Shown piece after piece: positions 8,398-15,131 of a DNA stretch of 64,000 nt. The notes beneath the pieces are model-generated. The model did no database searches. It was not told where the DNA came from and saw only the letters and a program-made list of their open reading frames with translations. The stretch's first letter is position 1; the number at the start of each line of letters is the position of its first letter. Source of the stretch: Hymenobacter yonginensis. Lineage in GTDB: Bacteria; Bacteroidota; Bacteroidia; Cytophagales; Hymenobacteraceae. The translations under genes and the position numbers were made by a program. The stretch lies in the NCBI RefSeq assembly GCF_027625995.1, contig NZ_CP115396.1, positions 372,001 to 436,000 of the forward strand, in the 5' to 3' direction.

Positions 8398-9453
8398 ATG
8401 ATCCCTGTCGCCCGACCTGAGCGCGGTATTACCGTCCTGATCTGTACCTATAACAGCACCACCCGCATCACAGAAACCCTGCAGGCCCTGGCCCGGCAGC
8501 AGGTAAACGCCGCCGAATTTGCCGTGGAGGTGCTGGTGGTGGATAATGCCTCGACCGACGCTACGTCGCAGATGGCGGCGGCTACGTTTGAGCAGCTGAA
8601 GTTTCCCTTTGCCTATCAGGTGCTCTACGAAGGCAAGAGCGGCAAAAGCAACGCCCTGGAGCTGGGTTTCGCCACGGCGCGCTACGAATACGTGTGCATC
8701 GTCGATGATGACAACTGGCTCGAAGACAACTACCTGACCCTGGCTTGGGAGGTGATGGAAGCGGATAAGCAGATTGGTGCCCTAGGCGGAATCGGCCGCC
8801 CGGTGTGTGAAATAACGCCTCCGGCCTGGTTTCCCGAATTCGCTGTTATCTATGCCGCCGACAAGCAGGCTGACCGGCAGGGCGACATTACGCGCCACCC
8901 CAGCTACGTATACGGCGCCGGCTGTGTCGTCCGCAAAGCGGCCTGGCAGAAAATTCACCGGGCTGGCTTCAAATCGATGCTGATGGGCCGGCATGGCGAT
9001 AAGCTTACCTCCGGTGAAGACAATGAAATGTGCTATGCCTTCGTACTGGCCGGCTACAAAATCTGGTACGACGAGCGGCTGCGGTTTGAGCATTTCATTC
9101 CGGCGCAGCGCCTGAATTGGAATTACGTACAGCGCATCTTTGCGGGCAATGCCGAGTCGGAATCTGCCCTGCGCCCTTACCTGGACTACATCCGGGCCAT
9201 GCAGGGAAACTCGTCGGGCAGTAAGCCGCTGATCTGGCTGAGGAACGCTAAGTTCTCCCTGCAATACGCATTCGTTGCGCTGAACAAGATGCTCAAAAAC
9301 AACGAGCGTTTTCGGGAGGGTGAGTCTTCGGCTATCCGAACGAGCTTTTACTGGCAGCAGTTTAAGACGTTGGTAAAAAAGGAGCTTACCGGCGACAAGA
9401 GCTACGAGCTGGTAGCTGCCTTCATTGCCCGCCTGCACCAGCTGGACAAATAG
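8398..9453 (+). CDS. GT2 family glycosyltransferase, first of a tandem pair
   Basis: This 351-residue enzyme begins ITVLICTYNSTTRITETL and has VVDNASTD near residue 48. The DxD-type motif is IVDDDNWLEDNYL near 101-113. Further on are YGAGCVVRKAAWQKI and TSGEDNEMCYAFVLAGYK, where the acidic pair is in the catalytic region. The next gene encodes a clear paralogue with the same landmarks, so the pair probably arose by tandem duplication and may add consecutive or alternative sugars. A perfect TAnnTTTG box ends 2 nt before the ATG. The C-terminal 80 residues are basic and helical-looking. The substrate is unknown. Confidence 0.88.
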   Translation: MIPVARPERGITVLICTYNSTTRITETLQALARQQVNAAEFAVEVLVVDNASTDATSQMAAATFEQLKFPFAYQVLYEGKSGKSNALELGFATARYEYVCIVDDDNWLEDNYLTLAWEVMEADKQIGALGGIGRPVCEITPPAWFPEFAVIYAADKQADRQGDITRHPSYVYGAGCVVRKAAWQKIHRAGFKSMLMGRHGDKLTSGEDNEMCYAFVLAGYKIWYDERLRFEHFIPAQRLNWNYVQRIFAGNAESESALRPYLDYIRAMQGNSSGSKPLIWLRNAKFSLQYAFVALNKMLKNNERFREGESSAIRTSFYWQQFKTLVKKELTGDKSYELVAAFIARLHQLDK

Positions 9454-9469
9454 CAGGCAGCATTCCAGG

Positions 9470-9505
9470 CATTCTGCTGCTCGGGGCAGAATGATTTTTA
9501 AATTT
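9470..9505 (+). terminator. Rho-independent terminator between the paired GT2 genes
   Basis: An 8-bp perfect stem (cattctgc with gcagaatg, 8-nt loop) is followed by the T-rich atttttaaatttt. It lies just upstream of a promoter-like box for the next gene, which suggests that the second GT2 gene is a separate transcript. Confidence 0.6.
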
Positions 9506-9506
9506 T

Positions 9507-9514
9507 GACCTTTG
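9507..9514 (+). promoter_or_regulatory. Near-consensus -7 box before a GTG start
   Basis: GACCTTTG matches TAnnTTTG at all but the first fixed position and ends 4 nt before the GTG start at 9519. Position and the preceding terminator support a role, but the mismatch lowers confidence. Confidence 0.4.
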
Positions 9515-9518
9515 CAAG

Positions 9519-10547
9519 GTGAACGGAATAACTTTTCTTATCTGCACGCATAACGGTGCTACGCGCCTGCCCGATACGCTCCGGCATGTGGCGGCCCAGC
9601 AGGTGAGTAATACCATAGCGTGGGAAGTGCTCATTATCAGCAATGCCTCTTCGGACAATACGATTGAGGTAGCCCATAGCCTGCGCGAGACCCTGCAAAT
9701 TCAGGTTCCGTTTCGCGTACTCGAAGAGCCGGTAGCCGGCAAGGAAAACGCGCTGATCCGGGGATTCAACGAGGCGGCCTACGAGAACATTGTCATCATC
9801 GATGATGATAACTGGATAGCGCCCAACTACCTGACGCTGGTAGATGAGATAATGAGCGCGCATCCGGAAATCGGGGTGCTGGGCGCTCATGCGGAAGGCA
9901 TGTTCGAAGTGCCGCCTCCCGCCTGGTTTGAGACCTTTCAGGCGGTGTACGCCGTTGGCCCCCAAAACGGAGGCAAAAGCGGCCCGTTGCCGGCGCACGA
10001 AGGCTATTTGTACGGGGCCGGCTCAGTTGTGCGCAAATCCGCCTGGCAAAAGCTGCTGGATCATGGCTTCCGCTTTACTACCTCTACCAAACGCGGCAAA
10101 ATCATTGTGAGTGGGGAGGATGTGGAGCTGGGCGACGCCCTGCAGCTGGCCGGCTACCAGCTTTGGTACGATGACCGGCTGCGCTTCAAGCACTTCATGT
10201 TCAAGGAGCGTCTGACCTGGAATTATCTGCTGCGAATAGGGCAGGGCACTGCTTCTTCCCAGCTGACGAGCATTGTGTATTACTTCATTTTCCGCCACCC
10301 GGAACTGACGGAAAGCCAGTTTCGTCAGCTGTACAACAAGCGCCTGGTCTGGCTGGCCCTGCAGATGGCCAAGCAGCCTAGCAACTTATTGAACGCCGCC
10401 TTCCGCCGGCAGCAGGAAGGCATACTCAGCAATTTCGAAACGCTTCGGTTGTACTATAATTTCCAGACCTCGGTGAAGCAGCGCGAAGAAGCCGTGCGCG
10501 TATTTCACCAGATCAGTGAGCTGCGCAACCGACTTGCCAACAAATAA
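9519..10547 (+). CDS. GT2 family glycosyltransferase, second of a tandem pair
   Basis: The protein has 342 residues starting at GTG. An in-frame TGA at 9492 and the lack of any ATG between it and the conserved N-terminus make GTG the only sensible start. Landmarks mirror the preceding gene: ITFLICTHNGATRLPDTL, ISNASSDNT, IIDDDNWIAPNYL, YGAGSVVRKSAWQKL and VSGEDVELGDALQLAGYQ. The similarity is strong in the catalytic half and weak in the last 100 residues, so the pair has diverged in the acceptor-facing part. It is probably a cytoplasmic glycan-extending enzyme. A terminator and a promoter-like box separate it from its paralogue. Confidence 0.87.
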   Translation: MNGITFLICTHNGATRLPDTLRHVAAQQVSNTIAWEVLIISNASSDNTIEVAHSLRETLQIQVPFRVLEEPVAGKENALIRGFNEAAYENIVIIDDDNWIAPNYLTLVDEIMSAHPEIGVLGAHAEGMFEVPPPAWFETFQAVYAVGPQNGGKSGPLPAHEGYLYGAGSVVRKSAWQKLLDHGFRFTTSTKRGKIIVSGEDVELGDALQLAGYQLWYDDRLRFKHFMFKERLTWNYLLRIGQGTASSQLTSIVYYFIFRHPELTESQFRQLYNKRLVWLALQMAKQPSNLLNAAFRRQQEGILSNFETLRLYYNFQTSVKQREEAVRVFHQISELRNRLANK

Positions 10548-10555
10548 TCCGAGCC

Positions 10556-11515
10556 GTGTCAGGGAAAGCCGAAGGAAACCAGCCGCCAGTGCGAACCAGT
10601 AGCCCAAGTATACACGTCGCCATAGCGTTCGACCAGAACTATGTGACCCCGGTGTATGTGCTGCTTACTTCGATCTTCCTTAATAATGCGCACAATAGGA
10701 TTGTAGTCCACGCTATAGAAACGGGCCTGACGGCTTTGCAGCGGGAAGAGCTACAACACTATTGCGCGGGCTATTATAGCAGTATCAGCTTCTACACGCT
10801 GGAAGAGCGTTTTGCCAGCGACTTTGTGCTGCCGCCAACTCTTTGGTGGACGGCCTCCATTTATTATCGACTGATGTTTCCGGTGCTGTTGCCGGCGGAG
10901 GTAGAGAAATTCATCTACCTCGATACCGACATCATTGTATTAGGCCAGCTACAGGCGTTGTTCGATACTCCAATGCAGGGCCTGCCGGTAGCGGCCGTGT
11001 GCGATTTTGTTGATAGCAGACCGGAGCTGGGCATTGTTAAACCGAACTCCTACTTTAATTCGGGAGTGCTGCTTATCGACCGGATTGAGTGGCAGAAAAG
11101 GGAAATCACCGCCAAAGTACTCGACTTTATCGGCAAGAATGCCGATAAATTAGTGTACCCCGATCAGGATGCCCTGAATGCAGTACTGCTGGAGAGTTGG
11201 ATGAAGCTGGATACTCGGTTCAATACGATGTATCGCGACATTCCGCATGAGCATCCACGTAAGCAATTACGGCAGTTTTTGCAAAATGTAGTTGTTCTGC
11301 ATTTCACGACGCAGCATAAGCCCTGGGCCATGCTCGGCGAAAACAAGCTGCGGAGCCTCTATTTCGATTACCTCGATAAAGTGCCCAGAAAATATCGTCG
11401 GCGCTACGATAATTTTACCTGGAACCGGCATAAAATTCGGAAAATGATTGAGATACGGCTCAGTGAATGGGCAATTGATTATCCTGCTCTGGCATTAGGC
11501 CGGCGCCGGAAGTAA
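10556..11515 (+). CDS. GT8 family glycosyltransferase (LgtC/RfaI-like)
   Basis: This 319-residue protein starts at GTG, 8 nt after the previous stop. It has the GT8 hallmarks: an N-terminal IHVAIAFDQNYVTPVYVLL, the metal-binding DxD within YLDTDIIVLG (D123 and D125), the FNSGVLLID motif and DQDALNAVL, then HFTTQHKPW near the C-terminus, where the histidine and lysine contact the donor. GT8 enzymes of this kind are retaining galactosyl- or glucosyltransferases that extend LPS outer core or O-antigen. Its base composition is visibly more AT-rich than that of the upstream GT genes, as is the next gene, which hints at a separate origin. Confidence 0.9.
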   Translation: MSGKAEGNQPPVRTSSPSIHVAIAFDQNYVTPVYVLLTSIFLNNAHNRIVVHAIETGLTALQREELQHYCAGYYSSISFYTLEERFASDFVLPPTLWWTASIYYRLMFPVLLPAEVEKFIYLDTDIIVLGQLQALFDTPMQGLPVAAVCDFVDSRPELGIVKPNSYFNSGVLLIDRIEWQKREITAKVLDFIGKNADKLVYPDQDALNAVLLESWMKLDTRFNTMYRDIPHEHPRKQLRQFLQNVVVLHFTTQHKPWAMLGENKLRSLYFDYLDKVPRKYRRRYDNFTWNRHKIRKMIEIRLSEWAIDYPALALGRRRK

Positions 11516-11595
11516 GCTGTGGGCTGCCAAAGTCGGAATGCCAGACTTTCCATGTCAAGTTGAGTGTTGGTTTTGTTTAATAAAAGAAAAATACC

Positions 11596-12285
11596 ATGCT
11601 GCTAGTGGTTGATAAAATAGCAAGTCGCATTGCCGGCAAACGTCGGTTCGAGGCAAGACGCCGGCAGGTGCGTTTGGTTCGTAACAAGGACTTTACGGTA
11701 TTTTCTAATGACTGCTGGGGCGCCGAAGTCTACAAGTATTTGTCTTTTCCGTTTAATACGCCTTTCATCGGCTTATTCTTAATGGCTCCATGCTATCTGG
11801 AATTTCTGCGCAATCCAAAGTATTATATAGCACAGGAGTTGGTTTTTCAGGATACTTCCCGCTACCCGGAAATCAACAAGATTCGCCAGGCGAATCCCTA
11901 TCCGCTGGCTACGCTGGGCGATAAAGTCGAAATCAGCTTTTTGCACTACAATTCTGTGGAGGAAGCGCAGGAAAAGTGGCAGCGCCGGGCCGCACGTATC
12001 AACTGGGATAATCTGCTGGTAAAATTAGACGGCAGCAAAGATGGGGCAACGCCGGAGTTGCTACAGGAATTTGAGCAGATGCCTTACCGGCGTTTGCTGC
12101 TGGTGAAGGAGCCCGTGCCCACGGTGAAAAATGCCATAGTAGTAAGCCGCTACACGACCAACGGAGCACACATGTTCCAAAATTCTATGTCCAATTATGA
12201 TTTGGTCAACTGGATCAATACGGGAAATTACAGCTTTACACTGGCAAGTTGGATCATGCACAAATTACTCGGAGTAGGTCAGTAG
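11596..12285 (+). CDS. DUF1919 family protein (exopolysaccharide biosynthesis)
   Basis: The 229-residue protein matches the DUF1919 pattern: FTVFSNDCWGAEVYKYL near residue 36, then NTPFIGLFLMAPCYLEFL, then a C-terminal half with VKLDGSKDGATPE and YRRLLLVKEP. Members occur in polysaccharide loci, often beside glycosyltransferases, but their biochemical role is not established to my knowledge. There is no signal peptide or membrane segment. A short AT-rich gap of 80 bp separates it from the GT8 gene. Base composition is lower in GC than in most of the locus. The gene downstream is a broken remnant, so this may be the last intact gene of its transcript. Confidence 0.8.
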   Translation: MLLVVDKIASRIAGKRRFEARRRQVRLVRNKDFTVFSNDCWGAEVYKYLSFPFNTPFIGLFLMAPCYLEFLRNPKYYIAQELVFQDTSRYPEINKIRQANPYPLATLGDKVEISFLHYNSVEEAQEKWQRRAARINWDNLLVKLDGSKDGATPELLQEFEQMPYRRLLLVKEPVPTVKNAIVVSRYTTNGAHMFQNSMSNYDLVNWINTGNYSFTLASWIMHKLLGVGQ

Positions 12286-12292
12286 CTAGGTA

Positions 12293-12300
12293 TATATTTG
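12293..12300 (+). promoter_or_regulatory. -7 box (TAnnTTTG) upstream of a remnant gene
   Basis: TATATTTG is a perfect match to TAnnTTTG, 51 nt before the ATG of the broken gene at 12352. It sits in AT-rich DNA, where chance matches are more likely. Confidence 0.4.
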
Positions 12301-12351
12301 GCTTATAATTATGCTATTTGATAGCACGCAAATTTTCTTTTGTAGCGTTTC

Positions 12352-12642
12352 ATGCTAAAGAAAGCAATTGATTTTTTGATAGCCGAGCTGTCTAAAATAT
12401 TGCCCGCCTGGTAAGCAACTACGGTGGTCAATACGTTTCCGGAGGTTCCTGCGCATCGCTATATTCTGCCCGGTAATATTGGCTCAATGCCCGCAGAGGT
12501 TGCGGCGCATTATCAAAAGCTAGTTGATGCTGCGCCGGCCACGCTGCCAGCTTTGCATCTGAATACAATTGCTAATGCCAACGTCTCTTGGCATGGTGCT
12601 ATGTTTAATAACCTCAGGCTGTTCAAACCTGAGATGTCGCCT
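12352..12642 (+). pseudogene. 5' remnant of a polysaccharide gene (GT61-like), stop codon and IS truncation
   Basis: From the ATG at 12352 one frame reads MLKKAIDFLIAELSKILPAW, then a TAA at 12412-12414 (codon 21), and continues in the same frame as ATTVVNTFPEVPAHRYILP... to NANVSWHGAMFNNLRLFKPEM. The inverted repeat of the insertion sequence at 12643 then ends it. The VSWHG...NNLRLF pattern reminds me of the N-terminal region of GT61/DUF563 capsule glycosyltransferases, but that is recognition from memory and only tentative. Continuing coding potential across the stop, plus the abrupt junction with an IS end, makes a decayed gene more likely than a genuine 82-residue product starting at GTG 12424. 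The missing 3' part was not found after the element. Confidence 0.6.
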
Positions 12643-12682
12643 TGTAGGCTTCCCCTCGAAGTAGGCCAGTGAAAAGTAGAGG
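12643..12682 (+). repeat. IS left terminal inverted repeat
   Basis: Forty bases starting tgtaggcttcccc that pair with the right end at 36 of 40 positions; differences are at position 5 and at positions 14-16. Confidence 0.9.
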
Positions 12683-12720
12683 AAAGGGGGTATATTTTCC
12701 CATCCTTTCCCTACTGCCCC

Positions 12721-12984
12721 ATGAAAAAGAGCCGCTTTACTGAAGCGCAAATCATCGGCATCCTGCGCCAGCAAGGCCAGGGCCAAACCGTGGCCCAGAT
12801 CTGCCGCGAGCACGGCTTGAGTGAGCCCACGTTTTACCAGTGGAAGAGTAAGTACGGCGGCCTGGAGGTCACTGAATTGCAGCGCCTCAAGCACTTGGAA
12901 GAGGAAAACCGCCGCCTCAAGCAACTGGTGGCCGATCTGAGCCTGGAAAACCAAGTGGTCAAGGAGGTGCTGCGAAAAAAGTAG
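12721..12984 (+). CDS. IS3/IS407-type transposase OrfA
   Basis: The 87-residue protein reads MKKSRFTEAQIIGILRQQ at the start, then a helix-turn-helix (VAQICREHGLSEPTFYQWK), then a leucine-rich coiled region up to VVKEVLRKK. These are the features of the IS407-subgroup OrfA, which binds the IS ends. It ends at a TAG overlapping the frameshift site: the run A6G at 12975-12981 is read as A AAA AAG, the canonical slippery heptamer used by IS3 elements to make the OrfAB fusion by -1 frameshifting. OrfA itself appears intact, so it could still act as a DNA-binding repressor on related copies elsewhere. Confidence 0.9.
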   Translation: MKKSRFTEAQIIGILRQQGQGQTVAQICREHGLSEPTFYQWKSKYGGLEVTELQRLKHLEEENRRLKQLVADLSLENQVVKEVLRKK

Positions 12985-13821
12985 TGGCCCCGGCTCAGCG
13001 GCGGGCCGTGGCCCAGCACGCCGTGGCGCGGGGGCTAAGCCGGCGCCGGGCCTGTGCCCTGGTGGGCCTGGCCCGAGGCAGCTACGCCACGCCGCTGGGC
13101 CGGGGCGGGCAGCACACCAGCGCGGCGAGCGACGCGGTGGTGGTGGCCGCACTGCTTGCGGTGGCGGGGCGCCATGCTGGGTGGGGCTTTTGGAAATACC
13201 ACTACCGGCTGCGCAAAGATGGCCTGGTGGTGAATCATAAGCGGCTGTGGCGCCTGTATCAGGCCCAAGACCTGCAGTTGAACCGGCGACGCAAGAAGCG
13301 CCGCTTGCCCGAACGCATCAAGCAGTCGCTGGCCGTGCCCGAGCACCCCCAATCAGTGCTGGTCGATGGACTTCATGAGCGACGCCTTGACCGACGGACG
13401 GCGCTTCCGGACCCTGAACGTGGTCGAGGACTGGAACCGCGAAGTGCTCGGCATCGAGTTGGATTTCTCCCTGCCCGCCGCCCGCGTCGTGCGCCTGCTC
13501 GCGCAACTGGTCGAGCGCCACGGCCCGCCCGCCCGGCTGCGCGCCGACAATGGCCCGGAGCTCATCAGCCACGTGTTGCAGGACTGGTGTGGCCAGCAGG
13601 GCATCGTGCTGCACTGGATTCAACCGGCCAGCCCCACCCAAAATGCCTACGTGGAGCGCTTCAACGGATCGTTTCGCCGCGAGCTGCTCAACGGCTACCT
13701 CTTTGCTACCTTGCAGTAGGCGCGCAAGCACTGCCGCTTGTGGCAGTACGACTACAACCATCTACGGCCTCATCTGGCCTTGAACTTCATGACCCCAACC
13801 GAGTTCCGCCTAGCCGCCTGA
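12981..13821 (+). pseudogene. IS3/IS407-type transposase OrfB, frameshifted and with a premature stop
   Basis: The frame entered by -1 slippage codes for the OrfB N-terminal part up to PEHPQSV. The integrase core then continues one frame further on: [16 protein letters not shown] and [10 protein letters not shown], holding the D, D and E catalytic residues. One extra C in the run at 13346-13350 explains the switch. A second lesion, TAG at 13717-13719, interrupts the core before ARKHCRLWQYDYNHLRPHLAL, which is normally continuous in the family. The final stop is TGA at 13819. With two independent lesions the transposase cannot be made in full, so the copy should not move by itself. Confidence 0.88.
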
Positions 13822-13861
13822 CCTCTACTTTTCACTGGCCTACTTGACGGGGAAGCTTACA
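13822..13861 (-). repeat. IS right terminal inverted repeat
   Basis: Forty bases ending ggggaagcttaca, complementary to the left end at 36 of 40 positions. It starts immediately after the orfB stop codon. Confidence 0.9.
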
Positions 13862-14087
13862 CTGGATTCGGTGCTACTGTCTGCGCTTTTCGAGTAGCTC
13901 GACTTCGGGATGAGGAAATAGTGGGCTGTGCGCTAGATGACTGCCAAGGCATACGCCCGATGGTAACGGGGCGGTGGCGCCAGCCCGTCGGGAACGGTTG
14001 ATGGATTTGCCGCGCTTCAAAGCGGATGTCGAGGGAGGCGGGGGCCGAATCGGGTTATTGCGCCGGGCACCGTACCTTTGCGCTATT
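13862..14087 (+). other. Gap between IS right end and next glycosyltransferase
   Basis: Holds no recognisable gene. One frame is open from the IS end through ALDDCQGIRP-like sequence to about 14000, but nothing identifies it as the lost 3' part of the gene cut on the IS left side. A TAnnTTTG promoter box is at 14073-14080. Confidence 0.4.
14073..14080 (+). promoter_or_regulatory. -7 box (TAnnTTTG) 7 nt before a start codon
   Basis: TACCTTTG is followed by cgctatt and then the ATG at 14088. Transcription would start within the 7-nt spacer or at the ATG, giving almost no 5' leader. Confidence 0.6.
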
Positions 14088-15119
14088 ATGCCTACCACAA
14101 AGCCGCCGCTCGTTTCCGTAATTATTCCCGTCTACAATGCCGGGGAATATTTGCGGCCCGCCATTGATAGTATCCTGCACCAGACCTTTCAAGACTTCGA
14201 GCTGATCATCGTCGACGACTGTTCCCGGGATGAAAGCCTGGCGGTGGCCCGCAGCTACGAAACCGATCCGCGCGTGACGGTGCTGGCCAACGAGCAGAAC
14301 CGGGGGCGCTCCTTTACCGACAACTACGGCGCCGAGTACGCCCGCGGCAAGTACATTGCCAAGATGGACGCCGACGACGTGGCCCTGCCGCACCGGCTGC
14401 AAACCCAGGTCGATTTTCTGGAGCAGAACCCCACGGTGGGCCTCACCAGCAGCTTCATGAAGTGCTTCGGCGAGTCGGATATCGTGTATGAGTACCCGCT
14501 GTCGGCCGACGCGGTGCGCAGCTTTATGCTGTTCAACATGCCGGTGGCCAACCCCACGGCCTTTTTCCGCCGCTCCCTGCTGCAGGAGCACGGCCTGCGC
14601 TACGACGACACGATTCAGGACACGTTTGGCGAAGACTACGAGTTTATTGCCCGCCTCGCGCAGGTCACCGACATCGTGAATCAGCCCGAGATTCTGCTGC
14701 ACTACCGCACCCTGCCCCAGACGCTGAAGGCCGACGTGCACGCCCGGCGCAACGCCAAGTCCAACCAGATTCGGGAACGGCAGCTGCGCGTGTTCGGCAT
14801 TCCCTTCACGGAGCGGGAGCTGCACGTGCACAACACCATATCGTATTTCCCCTTCACCCTCGGCGACATTACCCTGGCCGAAGTGCACGCCTGGCTCTGG
14901 AAGATTCACACCTTCAACCAGACGCGCCGCTACGCCGACCCCGCCGCCATGCTGCGCTGCGTGGCCGAGCGGTGGTTTCTGACCTGCTACCTCAACCCCG
15001 ACAAGCGCGTCAACTCCCTGCGCGAATACCGGCGCCAGCCCCTGGCCCAACACCACCAAGTGCCGGCCAAGCTCCAAGGTAAATTTCTGCTGAAAAGCTA
15101 CGTGCTGCGGCATTTATAA
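14088..15119 (+). CDS. GT2 family glycosyltransferase
   Basis: The start at 14088 is chosen over an upstream in-frame ATG at 13974 because the GT2 fold begins directly after it (MPTTKPPLVSVIIPVYNAGEYL) and a promoter box lies 7 nt before it. The 343-residue enzyme has VDDCSRDES near residue 40 and the donor-binding MDADDVALPHRL near 93-104. Later landmarks are FGEDYEFIARLAQ and LLHYRTLPQTLKA, as in GT2 enzymes of O-antigen loci. It is soluble and probably cytoplasmic. It is the first intact gene after the IS and seems to lead a run with the two following GT1/GT4-type genes. Substrates are unknown. Confidence 0.88.
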   Translation: MPTTKPPLVSVIIPVYNAGEYLRPAIDSILHQTFQDFELIIVDDCSRDESLAVARSYETDPRVTVLANEQNRGRSFTDNYGAEYARGKYIAKMDADDVALPHRLQTQVDFLEQNPTVGLTSSFMKCFGESDIVYEYPLSADAVRSFMLFNMPVANPTAFFRRSLLQEHGLRYDDTIQDTFGEDYEFIARLAQVTDIVNQPEILLHYRTLPQTLKADVHARRNAKSNQIRERQLRVFGIPFTERELHVHNTISYFPFTLGDITLAEVHAWLWKIHTFNQTRRYADPAAMLRCVAERWFLTCYLNPDKRVNSLREYRRQPLAQHHQVPAKLQGKFLLKSYVLRHL

Positions 15120-15131
15120 GCCGCCAAGTGT

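Larger units (their letters stand above)
12643..13861 (+). mobile_element. IS3 family element, IS407-like, 1219 bp, inactive
   Basis: The element is bounded by 40-nt terminal inverted repeats at 12643-12682 and 13822-13861 that match at 36 of 40 positions; both ends read tgta inward. It has the two-gene plan of IS3 elements: orfA with a helix-turn-helix, then orfB in the -1 frame with the integrase catalytic domain, and an A6G slippery run between them. orfB is broken by a frameshift and a stop codon. No matching 3-5 bp target duplication is visible at the two junctions, which suggests an old insertion followed by rearrangement, or recombination between copies. It has cut off a polysaccharide gene on its left. 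Confidence 0.9.

Noticed and set aside
12424-12672. Stand-alone 82-residue gene starting at GTG 12424
   Set aside because: Its frame continues upstream past one stop to ATG 12352 and its last codons come from the IS end, so it is better read as a gene remnant.
13366-13719. Separate functional transposase fragment
   Set aside because: It lacks the N-terminal part and is stopped before the end of the core, so it is only part of a dead orfB.
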